Positions 1 through 8,644 of a stretch of 64,000 bases of DNA are shown here, piece by piece. The stretch lies in assembly GCF_014652355.1 (NCBI RefSeq), contig NZ_BMYQ01000002.1, positions 62,001 to 126,000 of the forward strand, written 5' to 3'. The notes under the pieces were generated by a model. That model had not been told where the DNA came from. It made no database searches and worked only from the letters and a program-made list of their open reading frames with translations. The stretch comes from Gemmobacter lanyuensis (GTDB lineage: Bacteria; Pseudomonadota; Alphaproteobacteria; Rhodobacterales; Rhodobacteraceae). The position numbers were made by a program, and so were the translations under genes. Each line of letters starts with the position of its first letter. The first letter of the stretch is position 1.

Positions 1-1002
1 ATGTGTCACCTCTTGCCCGAAATCGCGCAGCACATCGGCGGCAAGGCCAAGCGCCCAGTCGATGTTCAGCGTGGCGGCCATATTGGTCTGGACCTGCGTC
101 ACCACCCCCGGCACGGGCAGGCAGATGACATAGCCGGTGCCCTCGGCGTTCAGATGCACATCCTGCCAGCGCACCGCGCGCATGTGGACGCCGGTGGACC
201 CCACGGTCGAACAGGCCACATCACCCACCGCACCGCCATGCACCCCGGCGCCGAGCGCGGTCATCACCATATCCACATAGCCAAGGCTGACCGGCGTCCC
301 GGCGCGCAGCCCGGTCTGGGCCGCGGCTTCGGCGGTCAGGGGGTGCGTGGTCATGGTGCCGTCGACGATTTCGGGCAGCAGCCCGCGCCGATGGCTCAGC
401 CCGAGCGCATCAATGACGCCCGCATCATATTGGCGGGTGCGGAAATTCCCGAAGGTAAAGCTTGCCTCGGACGGATCGGTCGCCCGCACGCCGGTAAGGT
501 TAAGGTAGAGCCAGTCCTTGCAATGCAGGGCCACCTCGGCCCGGTCGAGCAGATCGCGGTGATGGCGGTCCATATGCGCCATCTGCGTGCCCTGCTGGCA
601 GGTGTTGAGGCCGGTCCCCGTCGCCTCGAAGCGGGCACGGTTGGCGGGCCCGGCGGCAAGATCGGCCACTGTCGGCGCCGCGCGCGCATCCAGCCAGAGC
701 CAGGCATCGCCGACCGGCGCATTGTCCGCGCCGACCAGCCAGGTGCCATCGCCCTGCGCCGTCACCGCGATGGCCGCCGTACGCGCGGCAAGGTTTTCAA
801 CCCGGGCGCCCAGGCCCCGCAGCGCCGCGGCGCAATCGGTCCAGGTCTGATCCAGGGGCTGCGTGGCCGATCCGTCAGCCCCGGTGGCATAGCGGTTCGG
901 CACCGCGAAACTGTCGATCTGCTGCCCCGACAGGGTAAAGGCCACCGCCTTGATGACCGAGGTGCCGGAATCGATCCCGATCAGAATATCGTTCTCCGAC
1001 AT
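1..1002 (-). CDS. eryA: Erythritol kinase (FGGY family), C-terminus cut by window edge
   Basis: This gene starts at 1002 and stays open to base 1, giving the first 334 residues of a protein usually about 520 long. The N-terminus has the FGGY phosphate-binding loop IGIDSGTSVIKAVAF, and further in are the segments ARFEATGTGLNTCQQGT and LHCKDWLYLNLTG. These resemble EryA of Brucella and rhizobia as I remember them, which phosphorylates erythritol with ATP in the cytosol. An AAGGGA ribosome site lies about 7 bases before the ATG. It is transcribed away from a sugar ABC importer that probably supplies its substrate, and the rest of an ery-type operon may lie left of the window. Xylulokinase-like activity on another polyol remains possible. 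FGGY kinase is certain, the erythritol assignment likely. Confidence 0.8.
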   Translation of the reverse strand, partial: MSENDILIGIDSGTSVIKAVAFTLSGQQIDSFAVPNRYATGADGSATQPLDQTWTDCAAALRGLGARVENLAARTAAIAVTAQGDGTWLVGADNAPVGDAWLWLDARAAPTVADLAAGPANRARFEATGTGLNTCQQGTQMAHMDRHHRDLLDRAEVALHCKDWLYLNLTGVRATDPSEASFTFGNFRTRQYDAGVIDALGLSHRRGLLPEIVDGTMTTHPLTAEAAAQTGLRAGTPVSLGYVDMVMTALGAGVHGGAVGDVACSTVGSTGVHMRAVRWQDVHLNAEGTGYVICLPVPGVVTQVQTNMAATLNIDWALGLAADVLRDFGQEVTH

Positions 1003-1132
1003 CAGCATCCCTTTCCGCAGGCTCGGCCCCGGGCCGCCAGATCACCGGTCATTGCGTTGGTTCCTCCTCGGCTGGTGTCGGGCCTCCTCTGACCCCGGCG
1101 CGGACATCCCCGTCCGGCGCCACCCACACCGC

Positions 1133-1166
1133 GTGATAACTTATATCACAATCCTATCCCGGATAG
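1133..1166. promoter_or_regulatory. Two adjacent inverted repeats upstream of eryA
   Basis: The AT-rich block between the divergent eryA and importer genes contains GTGATA-N5-TATCAC (1133-1149) followed five bases later by CTATCC-c-GGATAG (1154-1166). Both are exact palindromes 130-165 bases upstream of the eryA start. They are plausible operators for a sugar-responsive repressor, but no regulator can be assigned from sequence alone. The rest of 1003-1494 holds no gene that I can support. Confidence 0.4.
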
Positions 1167-1494
1167 TGTATTTTTTTACGGACAACGCAATTTATTTCAG
1201 TTAAGCTGGAAGCTGTCAAGACACAGAACTAGGGGACCACGGCCAATCCGGGCCGAAAACCGCTCTGACCACCAAGCGCGCCAAGGCGGTGGGGGCGTGG
1301 AGCAACTCGGGGCAAAAACTGTTATAAATCCGGCACTAACGACACACATCCGCTGCACATGCAGCATAATTCCGCCGCAGACGCGAAAGAATCAGCGCCT
1401 TAGCGGCAGGCCCTAGCACCCCCCGCGGCGACGCCAGAAAACCCGAAGGGAATCAAGGCAAACCCGCAAAAGCCGCCCACCATAGATAACATGC

Positions 1495-1522
1495 TTGACT
1501 GAGTTTATAACACGTATATAAC
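1495..1522 (+). promoter_or_regulatory. Sigma-70-type promoter for the sugar ABC importer operon
   Basis: TTGACT (1495-1500) is followed after 16 bases by TATAAC (1517-1522), a close match to the -35/-10 consensus in otherwise GC-rich DNA. The -10 region overlaps a direct repeat of TATAACAC, which could be an operator. Transcription would start near 1529 and leave a leader of about 210 bases before the first recognised gene at 1741. Confidence 0.55.
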
Positions 1523-1607
1523 ACATCAGACTGCTCAAGGCAGACAGGCGCCGCGAAGGGATGAGGAGATCCGTCGCAGCCGCCACGCAGGAGGGGAGAT
1601 ACAGCTC

Positions 1608-1670
1608 ATGTTCAGGCAGACCGCCGCATCCGGTGGCACACCCACCCATCCCAAGGCGCATCGCGCCTGA
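1608..1670 (+). CDS. Possible 20-codon leader peptide in the importer 5' UTR
   Basis: An ATG at 1608 opens a 20-codon frame ending at 1670. It is preceded by an AGGAGG sequence (1589-1594), with further purine-rich bases up to 1600, so spacing from the best match is long (13 bases). It lies inside the predicted transcript leader, 70 bases before the DUF2291 gene. The peptide contains two His and two Pro and no run of one amino acid, so classical attenuation is not evident. It may be a translated leader or chance. Confidence 0.25.
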   Translation: MFRQTAASGGTPTHPKAHRA

Positions 1671-1740
1671 TTGCGGCACGGGTGCCCTGCGCCCGCGGCC
1701 CTTCCTCCGACCCCGTTTCAGCAGAATTCCGAGGCCGCAC

Positions 1741-2397
1741 ATGACCACCAGCCCCGCCCCCGTCCCGAAAGCCCCCGCATCGCCCCGTCGCGGCCTGATC
1801 GCCGCCGTCTGCCTGGGCGCGGTGGTGCTGGGCGGCATCGCGCTTGATACGACCGTCGTTCACATCGGGTCCGAATCCGATGTGCGCCAACAGGCTTTCG
1901 CGCCCGACACCTATGGCCAGACCGAATTCCCGCGCATTCAGGCCGTGGTCGAGGAACGCGCGGTGGACGGCGTGACCATCGCCCCCGAGGTCATGGCAGA
2001 CAAGGTGGCCGCCGCACAGAAATACGGCACCGCCTCATCCACCGGGGCCATCATGATGGTTCGGGTGACCGGCGTGGTGGGCGAAGGCAAATCCGGGGTC
2101 TATACGCTGGCGGTTGAGGGGATGCCCGCCGATATCCGCGTCCGGGTCCAGACCGGCCCCGCCATCAACGGCACTGACCTGCGCGATGCGCCCGGCGATA
2201 TCGCCTTCGGCGCCTTCAAGAACCAGATCGAATATCAGGATGCCGGATCGGCCATCAACCGCGCCATGAAGGCGGCGGTTCTGGACGGGATCGACACCGC
2301 CAATCTGACCGGCAAGACCATCGAGGTGACGGGCGCCTTCCGCCTTGTGAACCCGAAGAACTGGATGATCACCCCTGTCCGGGTCACCGTGAAATGA
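1741..2397 (+). CDS. DUF2291 family protein linked to sugar ABC importer
   Basis: This 218-residue protein has one N-terminal membrane anchor (about residues 18-36, GLIAAVCLGAVVLGG) followed by an exported domain containing VNPKNWMITPVRVTVK near the end. DUF2291 proteins are found with ribose-type ABC importers and have no settled role; a periplasmic accessory function is likely. I chose the ATG at 1741 because GAGG lies seven bases upstream and the membrane anchor then sits at the N-terminus; a longer in-frame start at 1561 would add 60 proline- and arginine-rich residues with no sense as protein. Its stop overlaps the next start (ATGA), so it is translationally coupled to the ATPase gene. 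Confidence 0.75.
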   Translation: MTTSPAPVPKAPASPRRGLIAAVCLGAVVLGGIALDTTVVHIGSESDVRQQAFAPDTYGQTEFPRIQAVVEERAVDGVTIAPEVMADKVAAAQKYGTASSTGAIMMVRVTGVVGEGKSGVYTLAVEGMPADIRVRVQTGPAINGTDLRDAPGDIAFGAFKNQIEYQDAGSAINRAMKAAVLDGIDTANLTGKTIEVTGAFRLVNPKNWMITPVRVTVK

Positions 2398-3935
2398 ACG
2401 ACACCCCCACCCCCAAACCCGATCTGCGCGAGGTGGTTCTGGCCGCCCGCAACGTGGCCAAATCCTATGGCAATATCCATGCGCTCAAGGGCGTGAACTT
2501 CGACATCCATCGCGGGCAGGTCACCACCCTGTTCGGTGAAAACGGCGCGGGCAAATCCACGCTGATGAAGATCCTGTCGGGCGTGATCCAGCCTACGACC
2601 GGGCAGATCATCCTGGATGGTCAGCCGGTCAGCTTCCAATCCTCGACCGAGGCGCGCGACCGCGGGATTTCGATCATCCACCAGGAACTCTCGCTCGCGC
2701 CAAACCTCAGCGTGCGTGACAATATCTTCATGGGGCGCGAGATCACCGGCCCCACCGGCGTCAATTTCGCCGAGGAAGAACGTCAGGTTCGCAGGTTGAT
2801 GGCCGAGCTTGAGGAAGACATCGACCCGCTGACCCCGGTCGAAGAGCTGCGCCTGGGCCAGCAGCAGATCGTGGAAATCGCGCGCGCGCTGTCGGTGGAC
2901 AGCCGCATCCTGATCATGGACGAACCGACCAGCGCCCTGTCCGCGACCGAGGTCGAGGTGCTGTTCAAGGTGATCCGCGACCTGACCTCGAAAGGGGTGA
3001 GCATCGTTTACATCTCGCACCACCTCGAAGAGGCGCTGCAGATCACGGATCACGCCGTGGTGCTGCGCGACGGCAATATGACCGCCTATGCGCCGCGCGC
3101 GGACATCGATCTGGAATGGATCGTGCGGAACATGGTGGGCGAAAACTATGATCTGGGCAGCCCGCCCACCGGCTATGCCTTTGGCGACACGGCGCTGTCG
3201 GTGCGCGATCTGACCGTGCCGGACCCGGCCGGGGGCGCCTTCAACGTGGTGGACCGCCTGTCGCTGGATGTGAAGGCCGGCGAGATCGTCTGCATCTACG
3301 GCCTGATGGGCGCGGGGCGGACCGAGCTTCTGGAAACCGTGGCCGGCCGCCTGCGCGCCGGTCGCGGCCAGATAGTGCTGGAAGGGCATGAGGTTTCGCA
3401 TCTGACGATCGCGGAACGCATCGCCCGGGGCCTTGCTCTCGTGCCGGAAGACCGCCAGCGCGACGGCCTGGTCCAGACGATGAGCGTGGGCCAGAACCTC
3501 TCGCTCGCCTCGATCATGAACTTCACCAAGGGTCTGTTCACGCAGAAACGCGCCGAACAGGACCTGATCGACCAGACCATCCGCAAGGTCACGGTCAAGA
3601 CCTCGGGGGGCGCTGCCGCCATCGGGTCGCTTTCAGGGGGGAACCAGCAAAAGGTGGTGATCGGCAAGATGCTGGCGACCAATCCCCGCGTCATCATGCT
3701 GGATGAACCGTCACGCGGCATCGACATCGGCGCCAAGGCCGAGGTGTTCAGGCTTTTGGCCGAACGCGCGAAAGAGGGCCTCGCGGTCGTCTATTCGACC
3801 TCGGAAGTGGGCGAATGCCTGTCGATCGCCCACCGGATCATCGTCATGCACAAGGGCCGCATCTCGGCCGAATTCGATTCAACCGTCTCCAAGGAAAAGA
3901 TCATGGCCGCCTCGGGCGAGTCCGTGGCCGCCTGA
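2394..3935 (+). CDS. Sugar ABC importer ATPase, RbsA/MglA type
   Basis: The 513-residue protein has two fused ATPase domains, the arrangement of RbsA, MglA and the rhizobial polyol importers. The first half carries a normal Walker A (GENGAGKST, about residue 47), a shortened signature (LGQQQ) and Walker B (ILIMDEPTSAL). The second half has GLMGAGRTELLE, where the usual lysine is arginine as in other members of this family, then a full LSGGNQQKV signature and MLDEPSRGID. It energises sugar uptake through the permease encoded next. Placement opposite eryA suggests erythritol or a related polyol, but the substrate cannot be read from this subunit. The start overlaps the DUF2291 stop by four bases. 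Confidence 0.9.
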   Translation: MNDTPTPKPDLREVVLAARNVAKSYGNIHALKGVNFDIHRGQVTTLFGENGAGKSTLMKILSGVIQPTTGQIILDGQPVSFQSSTEARDRGISIIHQELSLAPNLSVRDNIFMGREITGPTGVNFAEEERQVRRLMAELEEDIDPLTPVEELRLGQQQIVEIARALSVDSRILIMDEPTSALSATEVEVLFKVIRDLTSKGVSIVYISHHLEEALQITDHAVVLRDGNMTAYAPRADIDLEWIVRNMVGENYDLGSPPTGYAFGDTALSVRDLTVPDPAGGAFNVVDRLSLDVKAGEIVCIYGLMGAGRTELLETVAGRLRAGRGQIVLEGHEVSHLTIAERIARGLALVPEDRQRDGLVQTMSVGQNLSLASIMNFTKGLFTQKRAEQDLIDQTIRKVTVKTSGGAAAIGSLSGGNQQKVVIGKMLATNPRVIMLDEPSRGIDIGAKAEVFRLLAERAKEGLAVVYSTSEVGECLSIAHRIIVMHKGRISAEFDSTVSKEKIMAASGESVAA

Positions 3936-3962
3936 CGGATCAAGCTTACGGAGCCCAGACCC

Positions 3963-5009
3963 ATGTCGGATACAACCGCCTCCCGCACTGCCGCAGCCAA
4001 GGGCGCTGGCGGCTTCAGCATCGGCCGACTTCTGCTGGAAGGCCGCGCCTTCTTTGCGCTGATCGTCATTATCGCCGTCTTTTCCTTCCTGTCGCCGAAC
4101 TACTTCACGGTGTCGAACTTCCTGATCATGGCCAGCCATGTGGCAATCTATGGCATCCTTGCCATCGGGATGCTGCTGGTGATCCTGAACGGGGGGATCG
4201 ACCTCTCGGTCGGCTCGATCCTTGCGCTGTCCGGGGTCATGGCCGGGGCCATGATGCAGGGGATCGAGATTGAGGCCATGGGCGTCATCCTCTATCCGCC
4301 GGTCTGGGCCGTGGTTGTGCTGACCTGCACGCTGGGCGCGCTGGTCGGGGCGGTGAACGGGGTGCTGATCGCCTGGTTCAAGGTGCCTGCCTTCGTCGCC
4401 ACGCTGGGCGTGATGTATGTGGCGCGCGGTGTGGGCCTGCTGATGACCAACGGGCTGACCTACAACAACCTTTCGGGCCGCCCCGAACTGGGCAACACCG
4501 GCTTTGACTGGCTGGGCTTCAACCGCCTTGCGGGGGTGCCGATCTCGGTTCTGGTGCTGGCGACGCTGGCCATTCTGGCGGGCCTGATGCTCAGCCGTTC
4601 GGCCTTCGGGCGCTGGCTCTATGCCTCGGGCGGCAATGCGCGCGCGGCTGATCTGTCGGGCGTGCCGGTCAAGCGCGTGCAGATCACGGTCTATACGCTC
4701 TCGGGCATCCTGTCGGCCATCGCGGGTCTGGTGCTGTCGTCGCAGCTGACCTCGGCCGGGCCGACCGCCGGCACCACCTATGAACTGACCGCGATTGCCG
4801 CAGTTGTCATCGGCGGGGCGGCGCTGACCGGCGGGCGCGGCACGGTGCGGGGCACCATGCTGGGGGCCTTCGTGATCGGCTTTCTGTCCGACGGCCTCGT
4901 GATCATCGGCGTGTCGTCCTACTGGCAGACCGTCTTTACCGGCGCGGTCATCGTGCTCGCCGTGCTGATGAACTCGATCCAATACGGGAAAGGCGCCCGC
5001 AAGGGCTGA
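3963..5009 (+). CDS. Sugar ABC importer permease, RbsC type
   Basis: This 348-residue inner membrane protein has about eight to ten hydrophobic segments and the RbsC-family stretch LAIGMLLVILNGGIDLSVGS, which in this family contacts the ATPase. It forms the channel of the importer with the upstream double ATPase and the downstream binding protein. The gene begins 27 bases after the ATPase stop. The 103 bases after it contain small GC-rich hairpins before the binding-protein gene, a layout that often lets the binding protein be made in excess. Confidence 0.9.
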   Translation: MSDTTASRTAAAKGAGGFSIGRLLLEGRAFFALIVIIAVFSFLSPNYFTVSNFLIMASHVAIYGILAIGMLLVILNGGIDLSVGSILALSGVMAGAMMQGIEIEAMGVILYPPVWAVVVLTCTLGALVGAVNGVLIAWFKVPAFVATLGVMYVARGVGLLMTNGLTYNNLSGRPELGNTGFDWLGFNRLAGVPISVLVLATLAILAGLMLSRSAFGRWLYASGGNARAADLSGVPVKRVQITVYTLSGILSAIAGLVLSSQLTSAGPTAGTTYELTAIAAVVIGGAALTGGRGTVRGTMLGAFVIGFLSDGLVIIGVSSYWQTVFTGAVIVLAVLMNSIQYGKGARKG

Positions 5010-5112
5010 TCCCGGAACGACCTTCTCGCGCGGGTCCTGCCAGAGGACGGGGCCCCGCGGAAAGCCTTGCCAAAAACGGCAACAAACTACCAACCCCAAG
5101 GGAGAGAGACCA

Positions 5113-6060
5113 ATGATGAAAATGACCCGTCGCCTGCTGCTGGGTGCTGTCGCCGCAATGCCGCTGATGGCTGGCGCCGCCTCGGCCGAGGGCCTGATCT
5201 CGATCATCGTGAACGACCCGGCCAACCCCTACTGGTTCACCGAAGGCGAAGTCGCCAAGGCCACTGCCGAAAGCATGGGCTATTCGGCCAATGTCGCCGC
5301 CCACAAGGGCGACACCAATGCCGAAAGCACCCTGGTCGACACCGCGATCACCAACAAATCCGTCGCCATCATTCTGGACCCGGCCAATGCCGACGGGTCG
5401 ATCGGTGCGGTGAAGAAGGCCGTTGATGCAGGCATCCCGGTGTTCCTGGTGAACGCCGAAATCAACCAGGAAGGTCTGGCCAAGGCGCAGCTCGTGTCGA
5501 ACAACGCCCAGGGTGCCGCCCTTGGCGCCGAGACTTGGGTTTCGATGGTCGGTGAATCGGGCAAATATGTCGAACTCTTCGGCAACCCGGCCGACAACAA
5601 TGCCGCGACCCGCTCGAACGGCTATGAAACCGTGATCACCCAATACCCGGATCTGGAAAAGGTCGGCAAGGAAGTCGCCAACTGGGACCGCACCCAAGGC
5701 TACCAGAAGACCCAGTCGCTGCTGCAGGCGAACCCCGACATCACCGGCCTGATCGCCGGCAACGACGAAATGGCCCTGGGTGCCATCGCGGCGCTGAAAG
5801 AGGCGGGCAAGCTGGATGCGGTCAAGGTTGGTGGCTTTGACGGTTCGCCGGACGCGGTCGAGGCGATCAAGGCGGGTGAAATGCAATACACCGTGCTGCA
5901 GCCCGTCGCCGTCTTCTCGGCCGAAGCCGTGAAACAGGCCGACAGCTTCATCAAGACTGGCGCGACCGGCGCCGCAACCGAAAAGCAGCTGTTCGACTGC
6001 CTCCTGATCACCAAGGAAAATGTCGACAAATACACCGCTGCCTTCACCCTGTCGGAATGA
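5113..6060 (+). CDS. Periplasmic sugar-binding protein, RbsB type
   Basis: The 315-residue protein begins with a typical signal peptide (basic MMKMTRR, hydrophobic LLLGAVAAM) and a likely cleavage after AASA. The mature part is a type I periplasmic binding fold with NDPANPYWF near its start and GLIAGNDEMALGAIAALKEAG in the second lobe. It captures the sugar or polyol and delivers it to the permease. A GGGAGAGAG ribosome site precedes the start; ATG at 5113 and 5116 are both possible and differ by one residue. A strong terminator follows, so this is the last gene of the importer operon. Confidence 0.9.
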   Translation: MMKMTRRLLLGAVAAMPLMAGAASAEGLISIIVNDPANPYWFTEGEVAKATAESMGYSANVAAHKGDTNAESTLVDTAITNKSVAIILDPANADGSIGAVKKAVDAGIPVFLVNAEINQEGLAKAQLVSNNAQGAALGAETWVSMVGESGKYVELFGNPADNNAATRSNGYETVITQYPDLEKVGKEVANWDRTQGYQKTQSLLQANPDITGLIAGNDEMALGAIAALKEAGKLDAVKVGGFDGSPDAVEAIKAGEMQYTVLQPVAVFSAEAVKQADSFIKTGATGAATEKQLFDCLLITKENVDKYTAAFTLSE

Positions 6061-6069
6061 TCTGACTTC

Positions 6070-6093
6070 GGGGGGCGCCAGATCGGCGCCCCC
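6070..6093 (+). terminator. Rho-independent-type terminator after the binding protein
   Basis: GGGGGCGCC (6071-6079) pairs exactly with GGCGCCCCC (6085-6093) around a five-base loop, ten bases after the binding-protein stop. The tail is TTCCCTT rather than a pure T-run. It separates the importer operon from the DeoR gene. Confidence 0.75.
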
Positions 6094-6186
6094 TTCCCTT
6101 CCCGGACCCCGTATCGCCTGTCCGGCAGGAAGTTCTTTGCCTTGACCGCGGCTTTTGCGCTAAGGCGAAACGGGCAGGAGGCAGCG

Positions 6187-7044
6187 ATGACGGCAACCCA
6201 GATTCCCTTTGAAAACGCTTTGGAACGTCTCGCGGCCGAACAGGTTTCCAGCGACAGCCGCCATGCACGCCAGCTGGCGCGCCGCCAGCTGATTGCCGAG
6301 GCCGTCATGGCCGAAGGCACCATGCGGATCGAGGATCTGACCGAACGCTTCGGCATTTCTCTGATGACCGCCCACCGCGATCTGGATGAACTGGTCAGCC
6401 GCGGTCTGCTGCGGAAAACGCGCGGCATCGTTTCGGCCACGCCCACCAGCCTGATTGAATCGAGCGACGTGTATCGGTCGTCCCGGCAGGCAGACGAAAA
6501 GGCCGCCATTGCCGCCGCCGCCGCGCAATTCGTGGAACCCGGCCAGGCGGTGTTCTTCGACGATTCCACCACGGTCTTGCAGATGGTCCCCCATCTGGCG
6601 ACCCGCGTGCCGCTGACCGCGATCACCAATTCACTGACGCTGATGTCGGCGCTTAAAGGGATGCGCGATGTCACGCTGCTGGGGCTGGGCGGACAGTTCT
6701 ACAACTGGTGCAATGCCTTCATGGGGCCGGTGACCACGGGCGAGATTCGCCGCATGCGCGCCGATTGCGTCTTTTTATCGGTCGCGGCCATCACCGACGG
6801 CATGGTCTTTCACCAATCGCCCGAAATGGTCGAAACCAAGCGCGCGATGTTCGACAGCGCGGCGCGGCGCATCCTCTTGGCCGATCACACCAAATTCGAA
6901 CGCCGCGCGCTGCATGCCATGGTCGCGCTCGAGGATTTCGACGCCATCATCGTGGATGAAGGCACCCCCGCCGCCGTGGTCACGCGAATGCAATCGCGCG
7001 GAGTGCAGGTGATCGTGGCGCCGGTCACACAGGCTGCGGGCTGA
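6187..7044 (+). CDS. DeoR family transcriptional regulator
   Basis: The 285-residue protein has an N-terminal helix-turn-helix (RIEDLTERFGISLMTAHRDL, about residues 40-60) and the DeoR sugar-phosphate sensor domain, with DDSTTVLQM, ITNSLTLMSAL and LLADHTKFERRAL. DeoR proteins usually repress sugar genes until a phosphorylated intermediate binds. The start at 6187 has AGGAGG five bases upstream; a start 15 codons earlier lacks such a site. The gene stands alone between the importer terminator and the kinase operon. A palindrome 16 bases past its stop is a candidate binding site, so it may control the downstream kinase operon, the importer, or both. Confidence 0.88.
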   Translation: MTATQIPFENALERLAAEQVSSDSRHARQLARRQLIAEAVMAEGTMRIEDLTERFGISLMTAHRDLDELVSRGLLRKTRGIVSATPTSLIESSDVYRSSRQADEKAAIAAAAAQFVEPGQAVFFDDSTTVLQMVPHLATRVPLTAITNSLTLMSALKGMRDVTLLGLGGQFYNWCNAFMGPVTTGEIRRMRADCVFLSVAAITDGMVFHQSPEMVETKRAMFDSAARRILLADHTKFERRALHAMVALEDFDAIIVDEGTPAAVVTRMQSRGVQVIVAPVTQAAG

Positions 7045-7059
7045 TTTTTATCATCTATT

Positions 7060-7076
7060 GATGTGAATTTCACATC
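7060..7076. promoter_or_regulatory. Candidate DeoR operator before the kinase operon
   Basis: GATGTGA-att-TCACATC is an exact inverted repeat with seven-base arms, 42 bases before the kinase start. A partial copy (GATGTTCAC) follows at 7081. Its position between the two genes makes it a good operator for either DeoR protein encoded beside it. Confidence 0.5.
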
Positions 7077-7117
7077 ATGCGATGTTCACTTTCACGCAAG
7101 TGGAGGAGACGCGCCCG

Positions 7118-8644
7118 ATGCCAAGCCTGCTGGGGATCGACAATGGCCTGACCGTCACCAAGGCCGTGATCTTTGATGAAAGCGGCGCGGTGCTGGCCGT
7201 AGCACGGCGGCGCGTCGCGCAGAGCATGCCCGCCCCCCGCTTTGTCGAACGCGATATGGCGGGCCTCTGGCAGGCGACTGCCGCTGCCATTGCCGAGGCG
7301 ATCACGCTCTCGGGTCGCCCGGCCTCGGACATCCGGGGGGTGGCGGCAACGGCGCATGGCGACGGGCTTTATCTGCTGGACCACGACCAACGCCCGCTGG
7401 GGCCGGGGATCCTGTCGCTCGACAGTCGCGCAGCCGAGGTGGTGGCGCAGTGGCAGGCCGATGGCACGGCCGACCGCGCATTGGCCCGCACCGGGCAGGT
7501 GCCCCATGCCTCGGCGCCGTCGGCGCTGCTGGGCTGGATCCGGCGGCATGACCCAGACCGGTTCGCCCGCATCGGCCATGTGATCGCCTGCAAGGACTGG
7601 CTGCGCTTTTGCCTGACCGGAACGATCGGCACCGACCTGACCGAGGCCAGCACCTCCTTCACCGATGTGGAAAGCCAGGGCTATGCGCCCGATATCCTGC
7701 CGTTGTTCGGGCTGGGCGATCTGGCCCATGCCCTGCCCCCGGTCAGCGCGCCGGATGCCGTGGTGGGCCATGTCACAACCGAGGCCGCCGCACGGACCGG
7801 TCTTGCCGTCGGCACGCCGGTGGTGGCGGGGCTGCATGATGTGACGGCCTCGGCCCTCGGGATCGGGGGGCACCGGAAGGGCACGGTTGCCATTGTCGCC
7901 GGCACCTATTCGATCAATGAAACCGTCTCTTTCGCGCCAAAGGTCGATGCGCGCTGGTTCTGCCGCAATGGCATCCGTGCGGGCGAATGGAACAGCATGG
8001 CGATCTCGCCCGCCTCGGCCACGAATTACGACTGGTTTCTCGACAATCTCATGGGGAACGACCGGGCAGAGGCCGAAGCCGCGGGCCAGTCGATCCATAC
8101 CCGCATCGCCCCCGAGATCGACGCCGCCCTTGCCCGGCCCTCGACGCTGCTGTTTCACCCCTATCTCTTCGGCTCGCCCCACGGCGCGATGGCCAGCGCG
8201 GGCTTTCTGGGCCTGCGCGGCTGGCATGGCCGCGGCGATCTGCTGCGCGCGGTGCTTGAGGGGATCGCCTTCAACCACAGGGTTCATGTCGATGCGCTCC
8301 GCGACGGATTTGCCCCCGATGAGGCCCGCCTGACGGGCGGCATTTCCCGCAACCCGGCCTTTGCCCGCCTGTTCGCCGATGTGCTGGGCATGCCCGTCAC
8401 CGTCAGCGCCACGGAAGAGGCCGCAGCTTGGGGTGCCGCGCTCTGTGCGGGGGCAGGCGTGGGGCTGTTTGCCAGCCCCCGGCATGACCCGCGCGATCTG
8501 GCAGCGCTGGACCAGGTTTTCACCCCCGATCCCGTCCGCAGCGCCGAGATGCAGGACCGCTACGCCCTACATTGCGAGGTTTCGGCGCAGCTTGCCCCGC
8601 TCTGGCCGCGGATCGAAGGGCTGGCACAGGGGCGCCAGCCATGA
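7118..8644 (+). CDS. FGGY family carbohydrate kinase of unknown substrate
   Basis: The 508-residue cytosolic kinase has the FGGY N-terminal loop (LLGIDNGLTVTKAVIFD), the mid-protein CKDWLRFCLTG segment shared with xylulo- and erythritol kinases, and a C-terminal ATP-binding loop (LTGGISRNPAFARLFADVLG). It phosphorylates a sugar, ketose or polyol; the nearest groups I recognise are L-xylulokinase-like proteins. The start at 7118 has GGAGGAG 11 bases upstream, whereas an in-frame ATG at 7082 has none. Its stop overlaps the next start (ATGA), tying it to a DeoR regulator and then a GlpD-like dehydrogenase, so its product is probably a polyol phosphate oxidised by that dehydrogenase. Confidence 0.85.
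   Translation: MPSLLGIDNGLTVTKAVIFDESGAVLAVARRRVAQSMPAPRFVERDMAGLWQATAAAIAEAITLSGRPASDIRGVAATAHGDGLYLLDHDQRPLGPGILSLDSRAAEVVAQWQADGTADRALARTGQVPHASAPSALLGWIRRHDPDRFARIGHVIACKDWLRFCLTGTIGTDLTEASTSFTDVESQGYAPDILPLFGLGDLAHALPPVSAPDAVVGHVTTEAAARTGLAVGTPVVAGLHDVTASALGIGGHRKGTVAIVAGTYSINETVSFAPKVDARWFCRNGIRAGEWNSMAISPASATNYDWFLDNLMGNDRAEAEAAGQSIHTRIAPEIDAALARPSTLLFHPYLFGSPHGAMASAGFLGLRGWHGRGDLLRAVLEGIAFNHRVHVDALRDGFAPDEARLTGGISRNPAFARLFADVLGMPVTVSATEEAAAWGAALCAGAGVGLFASPRHDPRDLAALDQVFTPDPVRSAEMQDRYALHCEVSAQLAPLWPRIEGLAQGRQP

Noticed and set aside
1-1092. Plus-strand open frame at the left edge
   Set aside because: Antisense to the erythritol-kinase-like gene, which has clear kinase motifs and a ribosome site.
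1561-1740. N-terminal 60-residue extension of the DUF2291 protein
   Set aside because: Proline- and arginine-rich, would bury the membrane anchor, and the start at 1741 has its own ribosome site.
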